A stretch of 51,122 nt of DNA, taken from positions 1 through 51,122 of the forward strand of contig JAFEGX010000141.1 in the NCBI GenBank assembly GCA_018239675.1, given 5' to 3'. The notes under the pieces were generated by a model, which ran no database searches, was not told the DNA's origin, and worked only from the letters and a program-made list of their open reading frames with translations. This document shows, one piece after another, positions 43,752 through 51,122 of this stretch (position 1 is the stretch's first letter; each line of letters starts with the position of its first letter). Made by a program: the position numbers and the translations under genes. Source of the stretch: Verrucomicrobiota bacterium. Lineage in GTDB: Bacteria > Verrucomicrobiota > Verrucomicrobiia > Opitutales > Opitutaceae.

Positions 43752-44932
43752 GCCGGCACCAGCGGTCGAAACGCCTCCATGATTTCCGCACCGACGGCGT
43801 CGGCCAGCAGCCGGCCCCGCGGCGTCAGCCGCACCCGCGTGCCGTCGCGCACCGCGAGTCCTTCGGCCGCGAGGCGGTTCAACAGCGCCTCGACCTCGGC
43901 CCACGGCGCCGCGGGGCTGTGGCGCTTCCATTCCGCCGCGTCGACCCCGGCGTTCATGCGCAAGCCGAACACCAGCGCGTCCTCCGCCCGCAGCTCCGGT
44001 GTCACCGCCACCCGGTCCTCCGTCGCCCGCTCGCCGCGCGCCACCTGGTCGCGCCACCGGGCAAGGTTCGCCACGTTGGCACCGCGCCAGCCGCCGTGCT
44101 GCGACGCCGCCGACGGGCCCAGGCCGACCCACTCGCCCATCCGCCACGTGCCGAGGTTATGACGGCACTCATGACCCGGGCGCGCGAAATTGGAGACCTC
44201 GTACTGCGCGTAGCCCGCGGCCTCGAGCTGCGCCCAGGTCGACTCGTAGAGGCGGGCCTCGTGCTCGGGGTCGAGTTTGACCCGGCCCTGGGAGAGCTTG
44301 ATCCACATCGCGGTGTCCTCCTCGAAGGTCAGGCAATAGGTCGAAAGATGGTCGGGTGCCAGGCGCACGGCCTCGCGCACATCGGCCGACCACTCGGCCT
44401 CGGTCTGCCCCGGCAGCGCGAACATCAGGTCGAGGTTAACGCTCGCGAACCCAGCCGCCCGCACGCGGTCATACGCCCGGTACACCTGGTCACGGGTGTG
44501 CTGCCGGCCGAGGGCCTCGAGCAGCGCCGGCTGGAAGCTTTGCACCCCCATCGAGATGCGGGTGACGCCCGCGTCGCGCAGGGCGGCCAGGCGTGGCAGG
44601 GTCACCGAGGCCGGCGCCAGCTCGACGGTCCACTCCTCGGGCGCGCCCGCGCACCGCGCGCGGACGGTCTCGGCCAGCCGCGCCAGCGCCCGCGGCGCGA
44701 GCAGGCCCGGCGTGCCGCCGCCCCAGAAGACGGTCGTAACCGGTCGGTTCCACCGGACCAGCCGGGCCTCGTCCGACACGCCGGACAGGAAACTTTCGAC
44801 GCCAGCTGCGGTCGGCTTTGTCTGATAGAACGCGCAAAAATCGCAGGTCGAGGCACAGAACGGCACATGCACATAGAGCCCCAACGGGTTGGCCGTCTCA
44901 GCTTTGGCTTGCTCTGATGCAAGGTCACTCAT
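43748..44932 (-). CDS. hemW: HemW-like radical SAM heme chaperone
   Basis: 394 residues from the ATG at 44932 (MSDLASEQAKAE). The cluster motif is C26-A-S-T-C30-D-F-C33, followed by AFYQTKP. FWGGGTPGLL, RISMGVQSFQPALLEALGRQHT, NLDLMFALPGQT, YEVSNFARPGHECRHNLG and GLGPSAASQHG are typical of the HemW group and not of the oxygen-independent coproporphyrinogen oxidase HemN. HemW binds heme and delivers it to cytochrome-containing membrane enzymes. An ATG nine bases upstream is also possible. The M23 peptidase gene overlaps its stop. It is divergent from the lipoprotein gene across 42 bp. Confidence 0.9.
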   Translation of the reverse strand: MSDLASEQAKAETANPLGLYVHVPFCASTCDFCAFYQTKPTAAGVESFLSGVSDEARLVRWNRPVTTVFWGGGTPGLLAPRALARLAETVRARCAGAPEEWTVELAPASVTLPRLAALRDAGVTRISMGVQSFQPALLEALGRQHTRDQVYRAYDRVRAAGFASVNLDLMFALPGQTEAEWSADVREAVRLAPDHLSTYCLTFEEDTAMWIKLSQGRVKLDPEHEARLYESTWAQLEAAGYAQYEVSNFARPGHECRHNLGTWRMGEWVGLGPSAASQHGGWRGANVANLARWRDQVARGERATEDRVAVTPELRAEDALVFGLRMNAGVDAAEWKRHSPAAPWAEVEALLNRLAAEGLAVRDGTRVRLTPRGRLLADAVGAEIMEAFRPLVPA

Positions 44933-44974
44933 TACTAACACGTTTTAATCCGTCTGGTTTCACTCAAAAAGACA

Positions 44975-45898
44975 ATGCATACCAACCGAATTTCCCTCGC
45001 GAGAAAATTCCTGCTCGGCCTCGGTGCCCTGCTCGCCCTCGCGATGCTCAGCGGCTGCGACAGTGTCGTGCTGACGAACCTGACGCCGGCCTCGCTGCCG
45101 GAAAACCCGTCCCAGATTTACACGGTCACGCTGCGCGTCACCCCGAAGGTCGATTCCGTGGTCACCGACACGATCCAGCCCCACATCATCGTCGACGGCC
45201 AGAGCTATGCGATGAACAAGAGCGCCCTCGCCGACGGCATTTACGAGTTCGACTACCAGCTGCCGGCCGGCCGGGACGAGCTGGCTTACTACTTCCTCGT
45301 CAACTTCGAGGTCGAAAGTAACGGCAACCGCTCGCCCCGAGAGGCCTACACCGAGATCACCCACGCCAAGATCGTCCACCGCTACGTCCTCTCGCTCGAG
45401 GTCAACCGCGGCCCGGTCGGCGCCCGGGTCAGCGTCCTCGGCCGCGGCTTCACCCCGCAGGACATCCTGTACTTCGACAACACGCCCGCCCGCACGGTCT
45501 TTGAGTCGCCGAACGCGCTCAGCATGTTCGTTCCCGCCCTCGAGCCGAACCGCAATTACCGCATCATGCTCGCCAGCGCCGCCGGCACCTCGCCGGTCGG
45601 GACGTTCCGGATCGACGCCAGCAGCCTCACCGTCACCCCGGTCGCCCTCAATCTCCGCACTGGCGAACGCCAGCCGCTCACCTTCACCGTCCCGAACGCG
45701 GCGCCCCCGGGCGGCCTCCTCCTCGACGTCACCACCGACGTGCCCGAGAGCGTGATCATGCCCGAGGTGCTCGTGCCGCAGGGCCAGAACTCCGTCACGG
45801 TCACCGTCGAGGGTGGCAAGCCCGGCACCGGCAGCCTGTTCCTCAAGGGCTACGGCGCCGGCGAGGTGAATGTGCCTGTCACGGTCATCGCCAAGTAA
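44975..45898 (+). CDS. Predicted lipoprotein with IPT/TIG-like domain
   Basis: 307 residues. The signal peptide ends in the lipobox LSGC with the lipidated Cys at residue 28. The body is beta-rich: an Ig-like segment (PSQIYTVTLRVTPKVDS, YEFDYQLPAGRDELAYYFLVNFEVE), then an IPT/TIG-like domain (GARVSVLGRGFTPQDILYFDNTPARTVFESPNALSMFVPAL) and a final beta-sandwich. It is probably an outer-membrane or periplasmic-facing surface lipoprotein of unknown role. Unlike most genes here, it has a strong terminator. Confidence 0.8.
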   Translation: MHTNRISLARKFLLGLGALLALAMLSGCDSVVLTNLTPASLPENPSQIYTVTLRVTPKVDSVVTDTIQPHIIVDGQSYAMNKSALADGIYEFDYQLPAGRDELAYYFLVNFEVESNGNRSPREAYTEITHAKIVHRYVLSLEVNRGPVGARVSVLGRGFTPQDILYFDNTPARTVFESPNALSMFVPALEPNRNYRIMLASAAGTSPVGTFRIDASSLTVTPVALNLRTGERQPLTFTVPNAAPPGGLLLDVTTDVPESVIMPEVLVPQGQNSVTVTVEGGKPGTGSLFLKGYGAGEVNVPVTVIAK

Positions 45899-45915
45899 CC
45901 GTCCGGCTCGCTTGC

Positions 45916-45944
45916 AGCCGCGTCCCCGCCGGGACGCGGCTTTT
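45916..45944 (+). terminator. Intrinsic terminator after the lipoprotein gene
   Basis: A perfect 11-bp stem, AGCCGCGTCCC (45916-45926) with GGGACGCGGCT (45931-45941), has a CGCC loop and runs into TTTT (45941-45944) and a further T-rich stretch. It lies 18 bp after the lipoprotein stop and ends at the convergent endonuclease stop. Confidence 0.93.
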
Positions 45945-46855
45945 CATTTTCCCAGGTCCAGGGTTACCACGACCGGACGGTGGTCGCTCGCCTCCCGCAC
46001 CCCGGGACCGTCAAAGATCCGGGCCGCCCCGCCCCGCACGGCGGACCGGAGCCCCGGCGAGACCAGCACGTGGTCCACATGGCTGTAGGTCTCCTCCCTG
46101 GCCCAGCAATGGGTCCACGTCTCACCCCGTGAGTCCGCCGCCGGCAGGACCATCGCCAGCTTGGTCGCGCCGCGCCGCATCAGCCGTCGCAGGGGCTGGC
46201 TCGCGCGTCCGTCATTGCAGTCGCCCAAAATGAGGAAGCGCGCCGCCGCCGGGTCCGGCGACCGCGCCAGCACCCGGTCGCGAACCGCCGCCGCCTCGCC
46301 GGTTCGCCGCGCGGCCGACTGGGGGTCGTCAGCAAAGTCTGTAAACCGGCTCTTGAGGTGCAGCCCGAAGATCGTCACGTCGACCCCGCCCACCTCGACC
46401 GTCAGCTCAAGCAGCCCGCGCTTCACCGGCACCCGCCCGCCGCGGTACGCCAGCGTCAGGTCGCGGTGCGCCACCACCGCCTTGAGCCGGCCCCGCGCCA
46501 GCACCGCCAGCTTCCGGTCGTCATCCGCGGCCTCCACGACCGCGCTCTCCGGATAGTCGAGGCCCTCGGCCCGCAGGTCGCGCCGGAGTTCCTCAAGATA
46601 GGCCGGTCCGCCAATCTCCTGGAGCACCAGCACGTCGGCATTCACCGCGCGGATCACCTGCCGGAGCGCGCGTTTCTCGGACTCGGGCTTCGGATAGTCC
46701 TCACGGTAGCCGTCGTCGGTCAGGCGGTTGGCGGGGCCATAGTTCTCCACGTTGTAGGTCGCGACGACGAGGGACGCCGCCCGGACCGGAGAGGCCAGGA
46801 AGCCAGCCGCCAGCGCGGCACCAATCCGCCAAAGGGTTCCCGCCGCCATGGCCAT
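45944..46855 (-). CDS. Secreted endonuclease/exonuclease/phosphatase-fold protein
   Basis: 303 residues from the ATG at 46855 (MAMAAGTLWRIGAALAAGFLASPVRA, a signal peptide; ATG 46849 is an alternative). The fold's motifs are all present: VATYNVENYG, LVLQEIGG, ITIFGLHLKS-like TIFGLHLKSRF, ILGDCNDGRASQPL, SHVDHVLVSPGL and the terminal SDHRPVV. The catalytic Asn, Glu, His and Asp positions are filled. It could be a secreted nuclease or a phosphodiesterase. It starts 26 bp after the M48 peptidase stop, so the two are probably co-transcribed. Confidence 0.88.
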   Translation of the reverse strand: MAMAAGTLWRIGAALAAGFLASPVRAASLVVATYNVENYGPANRLTDDGYREDYPKPESEKRALRQVIRAVNADVLVLQEIGGPAYLEELRRDLRAEGLDYPESAVVEAADDDRKLAVLARGRLKAVVAHRDLTLAYRGGRVPVKRGLLELTVEVGGVDVTIFGLHLKSRFTDFADDPQSAARRTGEAAAVRDRVLARSPDPAAARFLILGDCNDGRASQPLRRLMRRGATKLAMVLPAADSRGETWTHCWAREETYSHVDHVLVSPGLRSAVRGGAARIFDGPGVREASDHRPVVVTLDLGK

Positions 46856-46881
46856 CCGCGCCGGGGCGCGGCATTGCGCGT

Positions 46882-48132
46882 TCAGCCAACCCGCGCCGTC
46901 AGCGCGCGCTCCCGCTCCACGATCGTGGGATGGGAGTAGAAGAAGGCGCTGTACCACGGGTGGGGCGTGAGGTTGGAGAGGTTCTTCTGCGCCAGCTTGT
47001 GCAGCGCCCCAAGCATCGCGGCCGGCCCGCCCATCGCGTCGCGGGCAAAGGCGTCGGCCTCGTATTCGTGGCGGCGCGAGAAGTAATTCGTCACCGGCGA
47101 GAACCAGAAGGTCACCAGTCCGCTGAGCAGGCCGAAGAGCAGGAACGCCGGCGCCAGCTCACCGGCCGGGAAGCCGAACGCGAGATTGAACCACGGCTGG
47201 CCCGCCAGCCAGGCCACGACGCCGAAGCCCGCGAACAGCATGACGGCGGAGACGGCGATCATCTTCGGGATGTGGCCGCGGCGGTAATGCCCGATCTCGT
47301 GGGCCAGCACCGCCTCAAGCTCCTCGGCCGCCAGCTGGTTGACCAGGGTGTCGTACAGCACGATGCGGCGAAACCGCCCGAAGCCGGTGAAGAACGCATT
47401 CGAGTGCGCCGAGCGCTTGCTGCCGTCCATGACCTGGATCGTCTGGGCGCGGAACCCGGTCCGGTCGCCCAGCGCCAGCAGCCGGGACCGCAGGTCACCC
47501 TCGGGCAGCGGCGTCAGCTTGTTGAACAGCGGCAGGATCAGCTTCGGATAGAGCACGAGCATCAGCAGCTGAAAGCCGAAGACCAGGGTGAAGCCCCAGA
47601 TCCACCACGTCGCCCCGACCCAGCCCACCAGCGAAAGCAGCGCCCAGAGCAGCGGGTAGCCGATCACGAGCGCCAGGGCGACGCCCTTGAGCTTGTCGAC
47701 GATCCACAGCCGAGGGGTGCTCTGGTTGAAGCCGAACTTTGCCTCGATCCGGAACTGCTCCCACCAGTCAAACGGCAGGCCCGGGACCGAAAGCAGCACG
47801 CCGGCCGCGAGGATGAACAGCGCGCGGCTCCAGACCGCGTCCGGGCCGCCCCACCTCACGATGCCCGCGTAGAGCCACGGCAGCACCCCGCCGAACACCA
47901 CCAGCGCCAGCACCAGCGTGTCGTAGATCTCCCGCAGCACGCCGAAGCGCGAGCGCTCCAGGGTGTAGGCCACCGCCTTCTGGTAGGTGCCGGCGTCCAT
48001 GATCGCCGCCGCGGCGGGCGGCGGGGTGCCGGCATGGCGCCGGACCTCGGCCCGGTTCAGGGCCGCCAGCACCAGTTCACCCGCCAGGTGCAGCGCGAGC
48101 AGCGCGGCGGTCGCGATCAGGACAAGACTCAT
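46882..48132 (-). CDS. M48-family membrane metallopeptidase (Ste24-like)
   Basis: 416 residues with about seven hydrophobic segments. The zinc motif is LAHEIGHYRRGH, and the third ligand Glu is in HEYEADAFA. FDWWEQFRIEAKFGFNQSTPRLWIVDKLKG and GSKRSAHSNAFFTGFGRFRRIVLYDTL match CaaX-protease Ste24 more closely than the shorter HtpX. Bacterial members take part in membrane-protein quality control. It is divergent from xseB across 113 bp. Confidence 0.93.
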   Translation of the reverse strand: MSLVLIATAALLALHLAGELVLAALNRAEVRRHAGTPPPAAAAIMDAGTYQKAVAYTLERSRFGVLREIYDTLVLALVVFGGVLPWLYAGIVRWGGPDAVWSRALFILAAGVLLSVPGLPFDWWEQFRIEAKFGFNQSTPRLWIVDKLKGVALALVIGYPLLWALLSLVGWVGATWWIWGFTLVFGFQLLMLVLYPKLILPLFNKLTPLPEGDLRSRLLALGDRTGFRAQTIQVMDGSKRSAHSNAFFTGFGRFRRIVLYDTLVNQLAAEELEAVLAHEIGHYRRGHIPKMIAVSAVMLFAGFGVVAWLAGQPWFNLAFGFPAGELAPAFLLFGLLSGLVTFWFSPVTNYFSRRHEYEADAFARDAMGGPAAMLGALHKLAQKNLSNLTPHPWYSAFFYSHPTIVERERALTARVG

Positions 48133-48245
48133 GCGGCCAATCCACCGGTTTCCGCCGGCGCCGCGAGCCCAAAGATGGCCGCAGCCGCGCCGCCGGGACG
48201 CGATTGTTTGTTTGAAATGCCTGCCGGCGCGGGCATGGTACCGGC

Positions 48246-48488
48246 GTGGAAGCCAAAGACGCCAAACTCTCCTTCGAGTCCGCCCTCGGGAAACTCGAGT
48301 CCATCGTCGAATCGATGGAATCGGGCGACGTCCCGCTCGCCGACCTGCTGGCCAAGTTCGAGGAGGGCAACCGCTTGCTCAAGGTTTGCGAGGCCCGCTT
48401 GAAGGACGCCGAGCTCAAGATCGAACAGCTCAAGAAGTCCAAGGACGGCGCCGCTTTCACCAAGTTCGAGGCCGGCCGCGAAAGCTGA
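48246..48488 (+). CDS. xseB: Exodeoxyribonuclease VII small subunit
   Basis: 80 residues from GTG 48246. The signature of XseB is clear: SFESALGKLESIVESMESGDVPLADLLAKFEEGNRLLKVCEARLKDAELKIEQLKK. It pairs with the large subunit XseA (not in this window) to degrade single-stranded DNA. dxs starts 14 bp downstream, a pairing seen in many bacteria where xseB, ispA and dxs share an operon. There is no ispA between them here. Confidence 0.94.
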   Translation: MEAKDAKLSFESALGKLESIVESMESGDVPLADLLAKFEEGNRLLKVCEARLKDAELKIEQLKKSKDGAAFTKFEAGRES

Positions 48489-48502
48489 CCGCCTCCCTGC
48501 CG

Positions 48503-50440
48503 ATGAACGAACCGACAGCCATTCCACCGCCGCGCCTGCTCGACACGATCAAAGGCCCGGCCGACGTCAAGGCCCTCGCCCCCGCGCAGCTCCCCGTCCT
48601 CGCCCAGGAGATCCGTGACGAGCTTATCGCGGTCACCTCCCGGAACGGCGGCCACATCGGCCCCAACCTCGGCGTCGTCGAGCTCACCATCGCCCTCCAC
48701 CGGGTGTTCTCCACGCCGGAGGACCAGTTCGTCTTCGACGTCGCACACCAGGGCTATGTCCACAAGCTGCTCACCGGCCGCGGCGGCGAGTTCTTCCGGA
48801 AGCTCCGCCAGACCGGCGGTGCCAGCGGTTTCCTCTACCGGCCCGAGAGCCCGCACGACGCCTTCGGCGCCGGCCACGCCGGCACCGCGCTGTCCGCCGC
48901 CCTCGGCATGGCCACCGGCCGCGACCTGCGCGGCTCGCACGAGCACGTCGTCGCCATCTGCGGCGACGCCGCCTTCACCTGCGGCATCACCCTGGAGGCC
49001 CTCAACAACGTCGTCAGCTCCACCAAGCGCCTCATCGTCATCCTCAACGACAACGAGTGGTCCATCGCCAAGAACGTCGGCGCCATCGCCCGCTACCTCA
49101 ACCGGATCAGCACGAACCCGACGTACAACAAGCTCCACCACAACGTGGAGGCGTTCTTCACCAGCTTCCCGACCGGCGCGGAGATGAACCGCGTGTACCA
49201 CAAGTGGAAGCGCGAGACGAAGGACTTCTTCGTCGAGTCCTCGCTGTTCGAGAAGTTCGGCCTGCGCTACCTCGGCCCGGTCGACGGCCACAATCTCGAC
49301 GCGCTCGTCAAGAACCTCGAGTTCGCCAAGCACTGCGACGTCCCCGTCCTCATCCACGTCCTCACCAAGAAGGGCAAGGGCCTCGAGGTCGCCCTCCACT
49401 CGCCCGAGAAGTTCCACGGCGCCAGCCCGTACGATCCCGCCACCGGCGAGAACAAGAAGGCCGCGCCCGGCACGCCGCCCAACTACCAGGACGTCTTCGG
49501 CCAGGCCCTCGTCCGCTTTGCCCGCGCCGACCAGCGCATCGTCGGCATCACCGGCGCCATGCCCAGCGGCACCGGCCTCTCCCACCTCGCCGCCGCCCTG
49601 CCCGGCCAGTTCTTCGACGTGGGCATCGCCGAGGAGCACGCGGTCCTCTTCGCCGCCGGCCTCGCCACCAAGGGCCTCAAACCAGTCTGCGCCATCTACT
49701 CCACGTTCCTCCAGCGCGCCTACGACCAGATCATCCACGACGTCGCGCTCCAGAACCTGCCCGTCACGTTCTGCCTCGACCGCGCCGGCCTCTCCGCCAA
49801 CGACGGCCCGACCCACCACGGGCTCTTCGACCTGTCCTACCTGCGCTGCGTGCCCAACGCGACCGTCATGCAGCCCAAGGACGAGGACGAGCTCGTCGAC
49901 ATGCTGCACACCAGCCTCCAGCTCGGAAGCCCGGCGTTCGTCCGCTACCCGCGCGGCGCCGGCACCGGCGCCCGGCTCAAGGACCAGCCCGCCACGCTGC
50001 CTGTCGGCCACGCCGAGGTTCTCCGTGAGGGCTCCAACCTCATGATCTGGGCCCTCGGACCGATGGTCCAGGCCGCGCTGCAGCTCGCCGACCGCCTCAA
50101 GGCCGAGGAGAATCTCTCCGTCGGCGTCGTCAACGCCCGCTTCGTCAAACCCCTCGACCGCACGCTCCTCCTCAGCCACGCCGCCTGCATCCCGCTGCTC
50201 GTGACGATGGAGGACCATGTCGTCACCGGCGGATTCGGCAGCGCCGTCCTCGAGGCCCTGCACGAGGCCGACTGCCCCGTCACCGTCGAGCGGATCGGCT
50301 GGCCCGACAAGTTCGTCGAGCACGGCAGCAGCGTCGAGATCCTGCGTGCCGCCTACGGCCTCGCCCCGGACGACATCTACCGCCGCGTCCTCGCCCGCTG
50401 GCGCAATCTCCGCGCCGAGCAGGTGCCGGCGGACGTCTGA
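48503..50440 (+). CDS. dxs: 1-deoxy-D-xylulose-5-phosphate synthase
   Basis: 645 residues from ATG 48503 (MNEPTAIPPPRLLDTIKGP). The frame is open upstream to 47987 only as a shadow of xseB and M48. It condenses pyruvate and glyceraldehyde 3-phosphate with thiamine diphosphate, the first step of the MEP isoprenoid pathway. GGHIGPNLGVVELTIALH, LNDNEWSIAKNVGA, GPVDGHN, FDVGIAEEHAV (catalytic Glu) and RAGLSANDGPTHHG match the family. Two blocks differ. The ThDP motif reads GDAAFTCG instead of GDGA, and the DVGHQAY block reads DVAHQGY. It is downstream of xseB by 14 bp. Confidence 0.95.
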   Translation: MNEPTAIPPPRLLDTIKGPADVKALAPAQLPVLAQEIRDELIAVTSRNGGHIGPNLGVVELTIALHRVFSTPEDQFVFDVAHQGYVHKLLTGRGGEFFRKLRQTGGASGFLYRPESPHDAFGAGHAGTALSAALGMATGRDLRGSHEHVVAICGDAAFTCGITLEALNNVVSSTKRLIVILNDNEWSIAKNVGAIARYLNRISTNPTYNKLHHNVEAFFTSFPTGAEMNRVYHKWKRETKDFFVESSLFEKFGLRYLGPVDGHNLDALVKNLEFAKHCDVPVLIHVLTKKGKGLEVALHSPEKFHGASPYDPATGENKKAAPGTPPNYQDVFGQALVRFARADQRIVGITGAMPSGTGLSHLAAALPGQFFDVGIAEEHAVLFAAGLATKGLKPVCAIYSTFLQRAYDQIIHDVALQNLPVTFCLDRAGLSANDGPTHHGLFDLSYLRCVPNATVMQPKDEDELVDMLHTSLQLGSPAFVRYPRGAGTGARLKDQPATLPVGHAEVLREGSNLMIWALGPMVQAALQLADRLKAEENLSVGVVNARFVKPLDRTLLLSHAACIPLLVTMEDHVVTGGFGSAVLEALHEADCPVTVERIGWPDKFVEHGSSVEILRAAYGLAPDDIYRRVLARWRNLRAEQVPADV

Positions 50441-50687
50441 GCGCGCTGGCGCGCCCAGACGTCAGGTCGCCGGGCGCAGGTCGAAAGTCCCAGGTCAGCC
50501 AGCCGCGGGCGTCGCTATGACGCCCGGCGTCAGGCCTTCGAGGTGCGATGTTCGGCGGCCGATGTGCCTCTTCCATCCGGCGCTGACACTTCGTGGGCTT
50601 GGTGTGCTTCGTGGTGAATCCGCACCTCTGCCGCTCCGTCCCACCGCCGCCGACCGACCTGTCACCTGCGACCTGCGACTTTCGACC

Positions 50688-50728
50688 TTCAAGCCCATTT
50701 CCGCGCGTCGCGCGGAAATGGGCTTGAA
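50688..50728. repeat. Perfect 19-bp-stem hairpin upstream of lexA
   Basis: The arms 50688-50706 (TTCAAGCCCATTTCCGCGC) and 50710-50728 (its exact reverse complement) are separated by GTC. No T-run follows. It could end dxs transcription with factor help, or form a cruciform just upstream of the lexA operators. Confidence 0.88.
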
Positions 50729-50740
50729 TTACTCCCTTCC

Positions 50741-50773
50741 GGGTATCATCTGACAGGCTATCACCTGATAGCC
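50741..50773 (+). promoter_or_regulatory. Tandem palindromic operator candidates directly before lexA
   Basis: Two related 18-bp sites lie 15 bp apart. 50756-50773 is a perfect palindrome, GGCTATCA-CC-TGATAGCC. 50741-50758 is an imperfect copy, GGGTATCA-TC-TGACAGGC. The core is TATCA-N2-TGAYA. The second site ends one base before the lexA ATG, where a bound repressor would block transcription or translation initiation. Autoregulation by LexA is the simplest reading. The core does not resemble the CTGT-N8-ACAG or GAAC-N4-GTTC types. Confidence 0.65.
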
Positions 50774-50774
50774 C

Positions 50775-51122
50775 ATGCTCACCGAACGCCAGGAAGAGGT
50801 CCTCGATTTCGTCCACGAGTACCAGCGCACCCATGGCGTGCCGCCCTCCACCCGCGAGATCGCGCGCACGTTCCAGTGCAGCCAGCCCACCGCCCTCAAG
50901 CACCTGCAGGCCCTCGCCCGCAAGGCGCATGTCGACAAGCTCGCCGACGGCAAGTGGGGCCTCAAGGCCACGCAGGTCCAGGCCCATCTGTTCACCGCTC
51001 CCGTCTACGGCGCCATCCCCGCCGGCCTGCCCGCCCAGCAGGAGCAGCAGCCCGAGGAGACGATCGCCATCGACCCCGCCGTCTTCGGCGTGCGGCGCGC
51101 GCGCGCCGGCCAGTTCTGGTTC
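50775..51122 (+). CDS. lexA: LexA repressor, N-terminal part
   Basis: The first 116 codons; the gene runs off the window. A LexA-type winged helix opens the protein (MLTERQEEVLDFVHEY; GVPPSTREIARTFQCSQPTALKHLQALARKAHV). The helix-turn-helix lies at about residues 24-48. An Ala83-Gly84 pair (AIPAGLP) stands where LexA self-cleaves (Ala84-Gly85 in E. coli). The Ser/Lys catalytic dyad would lie beyond the window end. It is probably the SOS repressor, though LexA-like paralogues are possible. No ribosome-binding site is visible, because the spot is filled by the palindrome. Confidence 0.88.
   Translation, partial: MLTERQEEVLDFVHEYQRTHGVPPSTREIARTFQCSQPTALKHLQALARKAHVDKLADGKWGLKATQVQAHLFTAPVYGAIPAGLPAQQEQQPEETIAIDPAVFGVRRARAGQFWF

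Larger units (their letters stand above)
50441..50774. other. Intergenic region between dxs and lexA with word repeats, a long hairpin and operators
   Basis: 334 bp without a gene. Words of the GGTCGAAAGTC/CAGGTC type near 50470-50495 are complementary to words near 50660-50688. A CTTCGTG-word stretch lies at about 50585-50610. The perfect hairpin at 50688-50728 and the tandem palindromes at 50741-50773 are listed separately. Confidence 0.75.

Noticed and set aside
44924..44942. GTCACTC-ATTAC-TAACACG at the hemW start, similar to one side of the 21-bp palindrome
   Set aside because: The right arm is broken and shifted by two bases, and the match overlaps the hemW start codons. It could be chance, so it was not counted as a copy.
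47987..48502. In-frame extension of dxs upstream through xseB
   Set aside because: The extension is a shadow of the M48 start region and xseB. The family N-terminus begins at ATG 48503.

Overview
The window is 51 kb of very GC-rich, densely coded DNA with about 40 genes, most of them housekeeping. It is probably chromosomal DNA of a member of the Opitutaceae (Verrucomicrobiota). This is inferred, not proven, from three things: the high GC content, secreted proteins ending in a C-terminal module that I associate with Verrucomicrobia, and intergenic heptad-word repeats of a kind common in that phylum. I see no phage, plasmid, rRNA, tRNA or CRISPR, and no intact transposase.

Layout. 1-1024 is the end of a GspE/PilB secretion or pilus ATPase. 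1200-8575 holds smc (minus), then guaB and a divergent purA (plus), so both nucleotide branch points from IMP lie side by side. 8914-11524 is a tight run of nif3-like, aroQ, a NusG paralogue and an outer-membrane beta-barrel. 11759-14931 has pgsA-pgpA (minus, phosphatidylglycerol synthesis), coaD and a TIM-barrel glycosidase-like protein. 15100-18635 is a MacAB-like efflux set with ATPase and permease as separate genes. 18691-19334 is a gene-free tandem array of ~208-bp units. Two secreted TPR proteins follow (19577-21880). 22396-25619 is an ABC importer (ATPase, permease, NMT1/THI5 binding protein) interrupted by a broken four-helix-bundle gene. 25719-29552 carries a lipase-maturation-factor-like membrane protein, two methyltransferases (the second an Rsm22-type with four candidate Fe-S cysteines) and a 31-residue basic protein with a clean terminator. 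29632-32570 has rimO and mpl. 32696-38615 holds PhoD phosphatase, a large CotH-type surface protein and a Sel1-repeat protein. 38824-42693 has a TPMT-like methyltransferase, priA, a Fur paralogue and a TPR protein. 42735-48132 has an M23 peptidase, hemW, a lipoprotein, an exonuclease/endonuclease-fold protein and an M48 membrane peptidase. 48246-51122 has xseB, dxs and the start of lexA.

The least explained material lies between the genes. First, a 21-bp palindrome (arms GTGTCAC and GTGACAC around a 7-nt spacer with a CAATA core) occurs six times. Four copies mark the start of each unit and the end of the 208-bp array, one precedes the ABC importer, and one forms the last codons and stop of a methyltransferase gene. 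Second, at least seven intergenic regions hold inverted repeats whose arms are built from short reiterated words, with a different word at each locus. They lie inside operons as well as at gene ends. One pair flanks the broken four-helix-bundle gene and one pair encloses a copy of the 21-bp palindrome, so the two repeat classes may belong to one family of small mobile or structural elements. This link is inference.

Other points worth checking are a tandem palindromic operator directly before lexA, a Fur protein without its usual histidine cluster, and a divergent adenylosuccinate synthetase.
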